From contig NZ_CP065359.1 of NCBI RefSeq assembly GCF_019904295.1, forward strand, positions 1,203,001 to 1,267,000: 64,000 nt of DNA, read 5' to 3'. Under the pieces are notes generated by a model that was not told where the DNA came from, made no database searches, and was given only the letters and a program-made list of their open reading frames with translations. Source of the stretch: Ruegeria sp. SCSIO 43209. Lineage in GTDB: Bacteria; Pseudomonadota; Alphaproteobacteria; Rhodobacterales; Rhodobacteraceae. Shown here in pieces: positions 35,446-44,431 of the stretch; positions within the stretch are counted from its first letter, which is position 1, and each line of letters starts with the position of its first letter. The translations under genes were made by a program, and so were the position numbers.

Positions 35446-36657
35446 CTACATCCCAGAAAGCCCAGCATTAGTGTTCAATAGAAACTGGCGGAAAATCGGG
35501 CTGCTTGCCGCCCCAATCCCGCGGGCGTTTTCTCCGACAGCCGCAGCTTCTACAACCGGAGGAATCAAACCGCGTTTATCTTGGTTGACTAGGTAACGAC
35601 GAACCCGTGAGACCAGCTCCTCACGTATTTCAGATGGGAATGCGCCGTCGATAAAAATTGCCTCAAAGTCGATGACCGCGCAAATAGACAGCGCAGCTTT
35701 GGCCAGTTCCTGCGCGGTGGTACCGATCCATGGTTCGACATAGCGCGAAATGCCGCTCCAGTCCTGCGGCTTTTTCCACAAAATTCCCGGATCAACACCC
35801 GCTTCTATCAACCTGTCCTCGAGCAGGAACAGCGATGCAGTGTCAATCAGTTGCTGGCTTTCACCCAAAGGACCCGTCGTCCGCATGGCACCCAAGGCAC
35901 CGGCATTGCCTTGGTTGCCCTCAAATACGGTGCCATTCAATGCAACGCCTCCGCCAATCATTGAGCCTATGAAGAAATAAAAATAGTCTCGATACTCAGC
36001 CCCGCGGCCATAGAGGTGCTCCGCGTGACACGCGGCAGTAGCATCATTGACCACAAAGACCGGCAGTTCGCTGAACTTGGCCACCTCGGAAAAGAAGTTC
36101 ACGTTTCTCCAGGACCTGAATTTCTGAGCCGCAAGCCCAGAAAGGTCGTGCCACTTCCACAGCTCGAACGGTGTTCCGATTCCAATCCCGCATACACGGT
36201 CCCGAAGTTTCTGGGGTTCATTGGCCAGAAGCTCTTCCAATCCTACCTCCAGAAACCCGAACACTGCTTCGGGTAGCGGGTAGTCATAAGTCGTCGAGAG
36301 CTGTTGGCGTGGCTTACCGGTGAAGTCGATCAAAAGAAGATCGGCGCTGCGGCGACCGATCTTCATTCCCACCGACAGAATGCCTTCGGGATTGAGCTCC
36401 ATGGGGATCGAAGGTTTCCCAACTTTGCCCTTCAACGGCGTCCCACGTTTGAGAATCTCGTCCTTTTCGAGCTTACGCAGAATGATCGACACGGTCTGGG
36501 GTGACAGGCCCGTCAGCCGCGCGACGTCCGCCCCGGCAGCAGGTCCATGCCGTTGTAAAACCGTCAGAATGAGGCGTTCGTTATGATCACGAACACCGCT
36601 TTGGCTTACCCCGCCGGTTAGTATTTTCAACGCCTCTCTTTCCATAACCTTAAACAT
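35446..36657 (-). CDS. ROK-family transcriptional repressor of the sugar operon
   Basis: About 403 residues. An N-terminal winged helix (LILTVLQRHGPAAGADVARL, then SPQTVSIILRKLEKDEIL) precedes a ROK sugar-kinase-like domain (VVNDATAACHAEHLYG, then GSMIGGGVALNGTVFEGNQG). The kinase-fold cysteines of the usual ROK zinc motif are not obvious, so this looks like a sugar-sensing regulator rather than an enzyme. Divergent from frcB, it probably represses the transporter until its sugar is present, as for NagC/XylR-type proteins. The start is unclear: GTG 36663, ATG 36657 (AAGGTG just upstream) or ATG 36645. Confidence 0.85.
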   Translation of the reverse strand: MFKVMEREALKILTGGVSQSGVRDHNERLILTVLQRHGPAAGADVARLTGLSPQTVSIILRKLEKDEILKRGTPLKGKVGKPSIPMELNPEGILSVGMKIGRRSADLLLIDFTGKPRQQLSTTYDYPLPEAVFGFLEVGLEELLANEPQKLRDRVCGIGIGTPFELWKWHDLSGLAAQKFRSWRNVNFFSEVAKFSELPVFVVNDATAACHAEHLYGRGAEYRDYFYFFIGSMIGGGVALNGTVFEGNQGNAGALGAMRTTGPLGESQQLIDTASLFLLEDRLIEAGVDPGILWKKPQDWSGISRYVEPWIGTTAQELAKAALSICAVIDFEAIFIDGAFPSEIREELVSRVRRYLVNQDKRGLIPPVVEAAAVGENARGIGAASSPIFRQFLLNTNAGLSGM

Positions 36658-36697
36658 AAACACCTTGTTTTCTTATGAAAAGATACGTGGGCAAATT

Positions 36698-36718
36698 AAT
36701 AAATAAACTTTATTTATT
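36698..36718. promoter_or_regulatory. AT-rich palindrome, probable ROK operator
   Basis: AATAAATAAA-C-TTTATTTATT is a perfect 10-bp inverted repeat in the frcB promoter region, 40 bp from the regulator's start. A TTGACA at 36721 directly adjoins it and TAGAAT lies at 36734, though their spacing to each other is wrong for one promoter. NagC/Mlc-type ROK repressors bind similar TTATTT/AAATAA sites. Confidence 0.6.
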
Positions 36719-36831
36719 TATTGACACAGAGGCTAGAATCACGGTTTCTTGAACGGGACCTTCATTGGAGGATGGAGGCCCGCCTTGTCGCTATTCCGCG
36801 CGGGGCCACAACAATTTTCTGGGAGGACAAC

Positions 36832-37851
36832 ATGAGAAATCTACTCAAGCTCGCCGCATCCGCGACTGCGCTGACTTTGGCCGCTGCATCCGCGCAAGCG
36901 GCTGGTGAAACCGTCTGCCTGATTACCAAGACCGACACCAACCCCTTTTTCGTTAAGATGAAGGAAGGCGCAACCGCCAAGGCAGAAGAGCTGGGCATGA
37001 CGCTCAAGGCGTTTGCCGGCAAGGTTGATGGCGACCATGAAACTCAGGTTCAGGCCATTGAAACCTGCATTCTCGATGGCGCAAAAGGCATTCTGCTGAC
37101 AGCATCCGACACCAGCTCAATCGTTCCTGCGGTCAAACAGGCGCGGGATGCGGGGGTTTTGGTCATTGCGCTGGATACTCCGCTTAGCCCGATTGACTCA
37201 GCGGACGCGACATTCGCGACGGACAACTACAAGGCCGGCCTTCTGATCGGTCAATGGGCCAAGGCCAAAATGGGCGACGCCGCAGCCGATGCCAAGATCG
37301 CGACGCTGGATCTGAACGTCAGTCAGCCGACAGTAGACGTTCTGCGCAATCAGGGTTTCCTCGACGGGTTCGGCGTGGACCTGGCGGACCCGAATGTCAT
37401 CGGTGACGAAACCGATGCGCGTCTGGTTGGCAGTGACGTGACCGACGGCAATGAAGAAGGCGGGCGCCGCGCGATGGAAAACCTTTTGGCCAAGGATTCA
37501 TCCATCAACGTTGTTCACACGATCAACGAACCGGCTGCTGCGGGCGCATATGAGGCGCTGAAATCCATCGGGCGTGAAAACGACGTACTGATCGTTTCGG
37601 TCGACGGGGGGTGCCCCGGTGTCCAAAACGTCGAAGCCGGTGTGATCGGGGCGACAAGCCAACAGTACCCGCTGTTGATGGCCTCGCTTGGGGTTGAGGC
37701 CGTGAAAAAATGGGCCGAAGAGGGCGTGAAGCCCGAAAACACACCCGGCAAAGACTTCTATGACACGGGTGTGGCACTCATCACCGACCAGCCGGTTGAT
37801 GGGGTCGAGTCGCTGTCTGTCGCAGAAGGCCTGGATCTCTGCTGGGGCTAA
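36832..37851 (+). CDS. frcB: Sugar ABC transporter substrate-binding protein, FrcB-like
   Basis: A periplasmic binding protein that captures fructose-type sugars. 339 residues with a signal peptide ([18 protein letters not shown]). The fold is the ribose/xylose-binding type: [43 protein letters not shown] and [11 protein letters not shown]. The order of genes and sequence match the rhizobial FrcBCAK system as I recall it. ATG 36832 is preceded by GGGAGGA. A hairpin follows the stop. Confidence 0.9.
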   Translation: MRNLLKLAASATALTLAAASAQAAGETVCLITKTDTNPFFVKMKEGATAKAEELGMTLKAFAGKVDGDHETQVQAIETCILDGAKGILLTASDTSSIVPAVKQARDAGVLVIALDTPLSPIDSADATFATDNYKAGLLIGQWAKAKMGDAAADAKIATLDLNVSQPTVDVLRNQGFLDGFGVDLADPNVIGDETDARLVGSDVTDGNEEGGRRAMENLLAKDSSINVVHTINEPAAAGAYEALKSIGRENDVLIVSVDGGCPGVQNVEAGVIGATSQQYPLLMASLGVEAVKKWAEEGVKPENTPGKDFYDTGVALITDQPVDGVESLSVAEGLDLCWG

Positions 37852-37867
37852 AGGCAGCTCTATTAGG

Positions 37868-37889
37868 TGAGGCGCGCCGCAGCGCCTCA
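37868..37889 (+). other. Intercistronic hairpin between frcB and frcC
   Basis: TGAGGCGC-GCCGCA-GCGCCTCA, a perfect 8-bp stem with a 6-nt loop, 17 bp past the frcB stop and with no T-run. Such elements protect the 5' mRNA and allow more binding protein than permease to be made. Confidence 0.6.
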
Positions 37890-37968
37890 TCAATCCTTTC
37901 ACCAGCAAACCTAAACTTCCTGTAAACTGATTTCGTGGACGCGATGCCAGCCACGAAAAGGGGGAGAG

Positions 37969-39039
37969 ATGTCTGAAGCAAACCAAAACGCCCAGGAATT
38001 CGAAACCGCCGCCAACGCGTCAGAAACCGTAGCGGAATTTGAAGATCACCGTCGTGGTGTTCTGGGGAAGTTGCAGCATCTTCTCCATGTCAACCCTTCC
38101 TTTGTGCCGTTGATCGTTCTGGTTGGCGCCATCGTAATTTTCGGTCTGCTGCTGGGGTCCAAGTTCTTCTCACCCTTTGCGATGACGCTGATCTTGCAGC
38201 AAGTTCAGATCGTGGGCATCGTGGCCGCAGCGCAAAGCCTTGTCATTCTGACCGCCGGCATCGACTTGAGCGTCGGTGCGATCATGGTGTTTTCATCCGT
38301 CATCATGGGTCAGTTCACCTTCCGCTACGGTATCCCGGTGCCCATTGCTGTGATGTGCGGGCTGGCAATGGGAACGCTGATCGGGGCTCTCAATGGCTGG
38401 CTGGTCAGTCGCGTAAAGCTGCCGCCCTTTATTGTCACGCTCGGCATGTGGCAGATCGTTCTGGCGACAAACTTCCTGTATTCCGCAAACGAAACAATTC
38501 GCAGTCAGGATATCGAGGCCAACGCCCCGTTCCTGCAATTTTTTGGCACCAAATTCAGCGTCGGTGGCGCGACCTTCACGGTTGGCGTGATATTCATGCT
38601 CGTACTGATTTTCGTGTTGGCTTACGCGCTCAAACATACGGCCTGGGGCCGGCATGTCTATGCGGTGGGGGATGACCCTGAGGCGGCTGAACTATCCGGT
38701 GTGAACGTGCACAGAACGCTGATGTCCGTTTATATGTTATCCGGTTTGATCTGTGCATTTGCAGGCTGGGCCCTGATCGGGCGTATCGGGTCGGTTTCAC
38801 CTACATCCGGTCAGTTGGCCAATATCGAAAGCATCACCGCGGTAGTGATCGGGGGCATCTCTTTGTTCGGCGGGCGGGGATCCATCCTGGGATCGCTGTT
38901 TGGCGCGCTGATTGTTGGCGTGTTCACTTTGGGGCTAAGGCTTCTGGGCGCAGACGCACAATGGACCTTCTTACTTATCGGACTTCTCATTATCGCTGCG
39001 GTTGCCGTCGACCAGTGGATTAGAAAGGTATCGGGCTAA
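37969..39039 (+). CDS. frcC: Sugar ABC transporter permease, FrcC-like
   Basis: The inner-membrane channel of the importer; 356 residues with roughly ten transmembrane segments, of the RbsC/AraH family. Signature stretches: GIDLSVGAIMVFSSV (about 96-110), LPPFIVTLGMW, GISLFGGRGSILGS and the EAAxxxG-like AAELSGVNV loop that meets the ATPase. The N-terminus is polar and unusually long (about 40 residues). Its TAA overlaps the frcA ATG by one base. Confidence 0.92.
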   Translation: MSEANQNAQEFETAANASETVAEFEDHRRGVLGKLQHLLHVNPSFVPLIVLVGAIVIFGLLLGSKFFSPFAMTLILQQVQIVGIVAAAQSLVILTAGIDLSVGAIMVFSSVIMGQFTFRYGIPVPIAVMCGLAMGTLIGALNGWLVSRVKLPPFIVTLGMWQIVLATNFLYSANETIRSQDIEANAPFLQFFGTKFSVGGATFTVGVIFMLVLIFVLAYALKHTAWGRHVYAVGDDPEAAELSGVNVHRTLMSVYMLSGLICAFAGWALIGRIGSVSPTSGQLANIESITAVVIGGISLFGGRGSILGSLFGALIVGVFTLGLRLLGADAQWTFLLIGLLIIAAVAVDQWIRKVSG

Positions 39040-39821
39040 TGTCAGACTCAACTCCAGTCGTCCAAGGCCGCGGGATCGTAAAGCGTTATGGCCACGTTAC
39101 CGCCATCGACCATTCCGACTTTGAACTGCGCCAGGGGGAAATCCTGGCAGTGATCGGAGATAATGGCGCGGGCAAATCATCCATCGTGAAGGCGATCTGC
39201 GGCGCCACAATCCCGGATGAAGGCGAGATTCTGATCGAGGGCAAAAAGGTTAACTTCAGCTCTCCGATCGATGCGCGGAATATGGGGATCGAGATTGTCT
39301 ATCAGCAGCTCGCCATGTCTCCTGCCCTTTCGATTGCGGACAACATGTTCATGGGGCGCGAAATCCGCAAGCAGGGGTTCATGGGCAAATACATGCGTAA
39401 GCTTGACCGTCCAGCGATGGAGAAGTTTGCCCGAGAAAAACTGACCGAGCTTGGGCTGATGACTGTACAGTCGATCAATCAGGCGGTTGAGACTCTTTCT
39501 GGTGGCCAACGCCAAGGTGTTGCCGTTGCTCGTGCCGCTGCCTTTGCAACCAAGTTTATCATCATGGACGAACCGACGGCTGCTTTGGGAGTCAAGGAAA
39601 GCCGAAAGGTGCTCGAACTGATCCAGGACGTGCGTGCCCGCGGCATTCCGATCATCCTGATCAGCCACAACATGCCTCATGTTTTTGAGGTTGCCGACCG
39701 CATTCATGTGCATCGGTTGGGCAAAAGGCTCTGCACAATTGATCCCAAGGATTACACGATGTCCGATGCAGTCGCCTTCATGACCGGTGCCAAGGAACCC
39801 CCAAAAGAGGACGCAGCGTGA
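39039..39821 (+). CDS. frcA: Sugar ABC transporter ATPase, FrcA-like
   Basis: The single-domain ATPase of the importer: Walker A GDNGAGKS (40-47), signature LSGGQRQG (about 151-158), Walker B IIMDEPTAALG and the switch His in LISHNMPH. At 260 residues it is half the size of two-domain RbsA/XylG ATPases, as in FrcA. Overlaps frcC by 1 bp and frcK by a GTGA. Confidence 0.94.
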   Translation: MSDSTPVVQGRGIVKRYGHVTAIDHSDFELRQGEILAVIGDNGAGKSSIVKAICGATIPDEGEILIEGKKVNFSSPIDARNMGIEIVYQQLAMSPALSIADNMFMGREIRKQGFMGKYMRKLDRPAMEKFAREKLTELGLMTVQSINQAVETLSGGQRQGVAVARAAAFATKFIIMDEPTAALGVKESRKVLELIQDVRARGIPIILISHNMPHVFEVADRIHVHRLGKRLCTIDPKDYTMSDAVAFMTGAKEPPKEDAA

Positions 39822-40489
39822 TCGAGCAGGACGTACAGCGCGTTTGCGACCTGATCTCCTCCCGGCGGCAAGTTGGAGTCCGGACGATTATCGCAATCGC
39901 CGGTCCCCCTGCATCCGGAAAGTCGACCTTAGCGGATGCCGTTGTGCAATCGCTGAACACGCAACAGAGCTCGGCGGTTCCCTCAGCCACACTTGTACCA
40001 ATGGATGGTTACCATTTGGACAACTGCGTGCTGGAAACGCGTGGATTGCTGGCGAGAAAAGGCGCGCCAGAGACTTTCGACGGGGTCGGGTTTTGCGCTG
40101 CAATCAGAGAGCTTCAATTTACGCGCCACGAGTCCTTTCATCCCAAATTCGACCGCACAATGGACCTCGCTATTGCCAACGCCATTGCGGTTCACCCGGC
40201 AACTCCGGTCGTCGTCGTTGAGGGTAACTATCTTCTGATGGACAGCGACCCGTGGAGAAACCTGACGGATGTCTATGCCGCAACGGTTTTTATCAGCCCA
40301 ACTTTGGAAGAGCTTGAAAACAGGCTGCAAAACCGCTGGATCAGCCATGGCTTTGACCCGCAAACCGCGCTGCAACGCGCAATAGCGAACGATCTGCCAA
40401 ACGCTGAACGTGTCATCCGTGATAGCCGGAAAGCCGATCTTATACTGAGCCAGAACTACACTGAATTCGGGATGCGCAACGCATTCTGA
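39818..40489 (+). CDS. frcK: FrcK-like P-loop kinase
   Basis: A 223-residue P-loop kinase of the uridine-kinase/pantothenate-kinase-like group: Walker A AGPPASGKST (28-37), the DGYHLD motif near 65-70 and VVVEGNYLLM. FrcK is encoded with the fructose importer in Sinorhizobium, where its own substrate is not settled; phosphorylation of the incoming sugar is the obvious inference. It begins with GTG inside the frcA stop (4-bp overlap). Confidence 0.88.
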   Translation: MIEQDVQRVCDLISSRRQVGVRTIIAIAGPPASGKSTLADAVVQSLNTQQSSAVPSATLVPMDGYHLDNCVLETRGLLARKGAPETFDGVGFCAAIRELQFTRHESFHPKFDRTMDLAIANAIAVHPATPVVVVEGNYLLMDSDPWRNLTDVYAATVFISPTLEELENRLQNRWISHGFDPQTALQRAIANDLPNAERVIRDSRKADLILSQNYTEFGMRNAF

Positions 40490-40582
40490 ATCTGCGCACT
40501 GGCTTCAGCCAACCCTTGATACAGTGCCTCTAGGCAGCCTCAGGTGCAACCCAAGTCACCCCTTACGCAATGAGGAAACCTC

Positions 40583-41236
40583 ATGAAATTCTTCGTGGAC
40601 ACCGCAGAAGTAAACGACATCAAAGACCTGATGGGTTTCGGATTATTGGATGGCGTGACCACCAATCCAAGCTTGATCGCCAAGTCCGGTCGCGATTTCA
40701 AAGAGGTCATTGCAGAAATTTGCACTCTGACGGATACGCCAGTATCGGCAGAGGTTGCAGCGTCGGATGCTGCGGGAATGATCGCAGAGGGAGTGCACCT
40801 CGCGGCGATCGCAGACAACGTCGTTGTCAAACTGCCGCTGACATTGGATGGCCTCAGGGCCTGTGCTCATTTCAAAAGTGAAGGTATCAGAACAAACGTC
40901 ACACTGTGCTTTTCACCCAATCAGGCTCTCTTGGCGGCAAAGGCTGGCGCTACCTATATATCTCCGTTCATTGGCAGATTGGATGACATCAATCTGGACG
41001 GAGTCAATCTGATCCGTGACATCCGTAGCATTTACGACAACTATAGTATTGAAACTGAAATCATTGCGGCATCCGTCAGAAGCCCCAATCATATTACAGA
41101 GGTGGCACTGGCCGGTTCCGACATCGCCACGATCCCGCCGTCCGTTATTCGCAAACTGATCATGCATCCATTGACCGATATCGGCATCGAGAAGTTTCTC
41201 AATGATTGGAATTCGACTGGGCAATCGATCCTTTGA
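40583..41236 (+). CDS. Short transaldolase / fructose-6-phosphate aldolase-like
   Basis: A 217-residue TIM barrel. The Schiff-base lysine is Lys83 in [10 protein letters not shown], and the N-terminal [13 protein letters not shown] and [13 protein letters not shown] are typical of the small TalC/Fsa group. It either transfers dihydroxyacetone units (transaldolase) or cleaves fructose 6-phosphate; residues that separate the two cannot be judged by eye. 93 bp after frcK, with its own GAGGAAA, it probably completes the fructose-use cassette. Confidence 0.88.
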   Translation: MKFFVDTAEVNDIKDLMGFGLLDGVTTNPSLIAKSGRDFKEVIAEICTLTDTPVSAEVAASDAAGMIAEGVHLAAIADNVVVKLPLTLDGLRACAHFKSEGIRTNVTLCFSPNQALLAAKAGATYISPFIGRLDDINLDGVNLIRDIRSIYDNYSIETEIIAASVRSPNHITEVALAGSDIATIPPSVIRKLIMHPLTDIGIEKFLNDWNSTGQSIL

Positions 41237-41986
41237 TGGATTGCCAACTCGATTGGGGAGGAGCGACCTGTCCCAAATGATTTACCTCTAAGCGGCACTG
41301 CTGCATTTTAAGAAATAAGGTCTCAAGGAGAGTCTTTCTGCTTTGTCAAGTACGTCGAGCTTTGTGGAAAACCGTCGTCACTCCTCACTATTGGCGGGAT
41401 GAACACTAAGGCAACGGCAGACCAATATAAGGTCAACGGTAGGAAAATGGCTAGAGCAATCGGCGAGGTCGCGGCGAAATTCCGGTTTGACCTTGGCAGC
41501 CAGGCGCCTTCATTTCATAGTGTCATCTTCCCGTAAACGTCCGCTTTCACTCCCGTGCCAATTACCTTTGGCGTCTCCAGGGAATAACAGCTTTCCGTCC
41601 GCCGTATTTGTTGCCTCGGTCGCAAAGTGCACAAAGCGGACGTTCCGCCGGAAAACTTTGACAGCAGCTTTGTCGGCAAAGTAGCCCTCCGCTCGGGCGA
41701 AAGTAAACGACCGGCTTCCTCGTTTCCAGATGTTCGCGAAAGGTGCCGCAAACATCAGCTTTGAGGTAGCCTATGATCGATTGATCTCGAATCAATTGAC
41801 CTACCGATTTGCTCTGCCTGAAAATCAAGCAATAACAGCCGGTTGCTGGCTGAATGGTGGTTTTGCTGGGAGCTGTTGTCACTTCATTGCCACCTGATTC
41901 TTGGCAACAAACTGGCAACACGGCCCTACATTCCTTCCCCTAAATGCGAGGCTTTCCATTAAGTCTATGATCTAAATGTGGAAAAT
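41237..41986. other. Gene-poor right end of the island
   Basis: 750 bp with no convincing gene. An 11-bp inverted repeat, ACGTCCGCTTT (41537-41547) and AAAGCGGACGT (41633-41643), lies in the middle. Near the tRNA, TTGGCAACAAACTGGCAACA (about 41900-41921) repeats GGCAACA, the sort of repeat seen at integrase arms. Short open frames here match nothing I know. It may be the debris of an integration or a decayed gene. Confidence 0.5.
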
Positions 41987-42061
41987 TGGCTCCGGCGGTA
42001 GGGATCGAACCTACGACCAATTGATTAACAGTCAACTGCTCTACCGCTGAGCTACGCCGGA
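41987..42061 (-). tRNA. tRNA-Asn (anticodon GTT), copy 2
   Basis: Identical over all 75 nt, with encoded CCA, to the copy at 35024-35098. Its 3' end faces the island, whereas copy 1 presents its 5' end to it, as expected for a direct repeat. Confidence 0.97.
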
Positions 42062-42073
42062 ACTGAGGGGCGT
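41987..42073. repeat. 87-bp direct repeat, right copy
   Basis: Second copy of the tRNA-Asn plus ACTGAGGGGCGT repeat. Beyond it the flanks resemble each other only weakly (GTATCAACAGGTA versus ATAACAACCCGTA), which hints at an old, larger duplication of the tRNA promoter. Confidence 0.95.
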
Positions 42074-42134
42074 ATAACAACCCGTATTTTCGGCGTCCAG
42101 AGGGGAAGCGCACGGGCCGCCAATTTTTTCCGAT

Positions 42135-43049
42135 TCACGCGATGCGCTTGAAACGAGACGCAACTGACAGATCCCCCAAGGGCGCTACACGGGATCTGCC
42201 GGTCAGATCAACCAGATGGGCGAAGACATTACGCTCGGCCGCGGGAAGCAGCGCGGCGGGGGTTTCGATATAGATTCGCTGGGCAAGCTGTTGGGCCGTT
42301 TCTGGGCCATTTTCCAGGGCGTCGAGTATCTGTGATTCCCGCTGCAATCGGTGGTCTATCAGCCAATCCAGGCGCTTGGCAGGATTCGTGATAGGGGCAC
42401 CATGGCCCGGATGAAAAACCGACCACTCGCGCGCACGCAGGCGGCGACAGGCCGCCATGAAATCCGTCAGGTCTCCGTCCGGGGGCGAGACCAGAGAACT
42501 GGCCCAACCCATGACGTGATCAGCCGTAAAGCAGACATCCCCCCAGGCCAGCGCGATATGGTTGCCCAGATGGCCGGGTGTGTGGATCACTTCGAGTTGC
42601 CAGCCTTCTGCCGCGACGCGTTCACCGTCTTCAAGCTCGATATCAGGGCGGAAATCGGCATCGATTCCCTCACCACCTCCGGCAAGCCCGTTCTGGGCCA
42701 GCTCGGTCATGACTTCGCTGCGTCCAGCTTGCGGACCACCAAAAGCCAGAACCGGAGCGCCGGTGCGGGATGCGAGCGGGGCGGCCAAAGGCGAGTGATC
42801 CAGATGGGTGTGCGTAACAAATATGTGGCTGATCCGCTGCCCGGGTTCCAGCGCATCAACTATGGCTTGCAAATGGGCATCACTCAATGGCCCAGGGTCG
42901 ATGACAGCAATGTCCTTGTCGCCTAGAAGGTAGGTATTCGTACCACGATAAGTCATTGGCGAGGGATTGGGCGCAAGAATGCGCCTTAGCCCCGGGGCAA
43001 GCACGGCAACCTGTCCAGGGAGAGGGTTGAAATCGTCGGGGGCTTGCAT
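42135..43049 (-). CDS. Metallo-beta-lactamase-fold hydrolase, LACTB2-like
   Basis: A 304-residue hydrolase with the zinc motif HTHLDH (residues 80-85), further ligands in HTPGHLGNHI and the late Asp/His of FTADHVMGW and VFHPGHGAPI. The C-terminal helical extension after the MBL core (about 215-290) is as in LACTB2-type nucleases/thioesterases. Cytoplasmic; substrate unknown. Divergent from the histidine kinase by 44 bp. Confidence 0.88.
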   Translation of the reverse strand: MQAPDDFNPLPGQVAVLAPGLRRILAPNPSPMTYRGTNTYLLGDKDIAVIDPGPLSDAHLQAIVDALEPGQRISHIFVTHTHLDHSPLAAPLASRTGAPVLAFGGPQAGRSEVMTELAQNGLAGGGEGIDADFRPDIELEDGERVAAEGWQLEVIHTPGHLGNHIALAWGDVCFTADHVMGWASSLVSPPDGDLTDFMAACRRLRAREWSVFHPGHGAPITNPAKRLDWLIDHRLQRESQILDALENGPETAQQLAQRIYIETPAALLPAAERNVFAHLVDLTGRSRVAPLGDLSVASRFKRIA

Positions 43050-43093
43050 TCTGACCTCTTCCTCTTGCCCGGGCAGCCCGCTAGGTTTAGCGC

Positions 43094-44413
43094 ATGTCGA
43101 CCCAATGGCTCAAACCCTATATGCCGCGCAGCCTATATGCGCGTGCCGCACTCATTCTGGTACTGCCGGTCATTGTCGTGCTTTTGGTGGTGGCGATTGC
43201 CTTTTTGCAAAAACATCTTGAGGAAGTGACCGCCCAAATGACCCGCACGGCGGCGCGCGAGGTGACGCTGGTGCTGGACGTGATGGAGAGTGCGGAAACC
43301 CAGCAGCAGGCATTGGCAGCTGCGCGGCAGGACTTGTCGGTCTTGAACATGACCGCCCGCTTTCTGCCGCCGAATGAACAGCCGAAAAACAGTCCGCGTC
43401 GATGGTACGATTTCATTGCCCCGCAGGTGGATGCGGAATTGCGCAGCTTGTTGCCTGAAACCCAGTATGTGGCTCTGCCAAATGGACAGGAAGTGAGTCT
43501 TTTTCTGGCAACCAATCTGGGCATGCTTGAGCTAGAGTTTGATCGCCGACGCCTGTCGCCGACTGCACCGCATCAGCTGATTGTGACGATGGTGTTCTTT
43601 GCGGCTCTGATGACAACGATCTCGTTTCTCTACATGCGCAATCAGTTGCGCCCGATCACGCGCCTTGCGGACGCGGCGCAGGCCTTTGGTCGCGGGCGGG
43701 TCGTGCCTTATTCACCCGGTGGCGCAATCGAGGTACGCGCTGCGGGCAATGCCTTCGTTGACATGCGCGCCCGAATCGAGCGGCAGATTGAGCAGCGCAC
43801 GCTCATGTTATCGGGGGTCAGCCACGATCTGCGCACACCTCTGACGCGTCTGAAACTTGGATTAGCTATGTTGCCCGAGGACGAGGCCGCACCGTTGTTG
43901 CAAGACGTGGACGAGATGCAATCGCTGCTGGATGCATTCTTGGACTTCTCGCGTGGCGCTGCAGAGAGCGCACCCGAAGAGATTGAACCCGAAAATTGGC
44001 TGAGCCAAATCGTTGACGATGCACAGCGCGCGGGCCAGCACGTTGAACTAATCTCGGTCGAGGGGCGTGGAACGGCAATGCTGCGCCCATCGGCCATGCG
44101 CAGGGCAGTAGAGAATCTGATTGGAAACGCGAATCGCTATGGTTCACGCGCCGAGGTCAGCCTTTCGATGACGCCAAAGTCACTACGCATTCGGGTTGAA
44201 GATGACGGCCCCGGTATCCCGGTCGAACAACGCACCGAGGCCGTCAAACCCTTCACGCGACTTGATCCGGCGCGAAACCAGAATCAGGGCACCGGCGTGG
44301 GATTGGGCCTTGCGATTGTTGCCGATATCGCCCGCGTACATGGTGGTATTCTGCGACTGGGCAGCAGCGAAAGGCTGGGCGGATTATGCGCGGATATCGT
44401 GATTGGACGGTGA
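43094..44413 (+). CDS. Sensor histidine kinase, EnvZ-like
   Basis: A 439-residue membrane kinase: TM1 about 18-39, periplasmic sensor to about 155, TM2 about 157-178, HAMP about 179-232, H box SHDLRTPLTR with phospho-acceptor His244, N box NLIGNANRYG, and G boxes DDGPGIP and GTGVGLGLAI. This layout fits EnvZ-type osmo/redox kinases that pair with OmpR-like regulators. No response regulator is adjacent. The 17-bp tRNA-end repeat begins 1 bp after its stop. Confidence 0.92.
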   Translation: MSTQWLKPYMPRSLYARAALILVLPVIVVLLVVAIAFLQKHLEEVTAQMTRTAAREVTLVLDVMESAETQQQALAAARQDLSVLNMTARFLPPNEQPKNSPRRWYDFIAPQVDAELRSLLPETQYVALPNGQEVSLFLATNLGMLELEFDRRRLSPTAPHQLIVTMVFFAALMTTISFLYMRNQLRPITRLADAAQAFGRGRVVPYSPGGAIEVRAAGNAFVDMRARIERQIEQRTLMLSGVSHDLRTPLTRLKLGLAMLPEDEAAPLLQDVDEMQSLLDAFLDFSRGAAESAPEEIEPENWLSQIVDDAQRAGQHVELISVEGRGTAMLRPSAMRRAVENLIGNANRYGSRAEVSLSMTPKSLRIRVEDDGPGIPVEQRTEAVKPFTRLDPARNQNQGTGVGLGLAIVADIARVHGGILRLGSSERLGGLCADIVIGR

Positions 44414-44414
44414 A

Positions 44415-44431
44415 TTGGTAGGCCCGGAGGG
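44415..44431. repeat. Displaced 17-bp tRNA 3'-end repeat (att-like), left copy
   Basis: TTGGTAGGCCCGGAGGG is identical to the 3' end, including CCA, of the CAT-anticodon tRNA gene at 46671-46747. The rest of the tRNA is absent here, the classic mark of site-specific integration into a tRNA 3' end. Confidence 0.85.

Larger units (their letters stand above)
35111..41986. mobile_element. Putative 6.9-kb genomic island between tRNA-Asn duplicates
   Basis: The interval holds a self-contained carbohydrate module (ROK repressor, frcBCAK, transaldolase) with gene-poor DNA at both ends (335 and 750 bp), bounded by the 87-bp repeats. No integrase or transposase is recognisable. Mobile origin is inferred from the repeats and the cargo; segmental insertion by homologous recombination between tRNA copies is equally possible. 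Confidence 0.6.
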
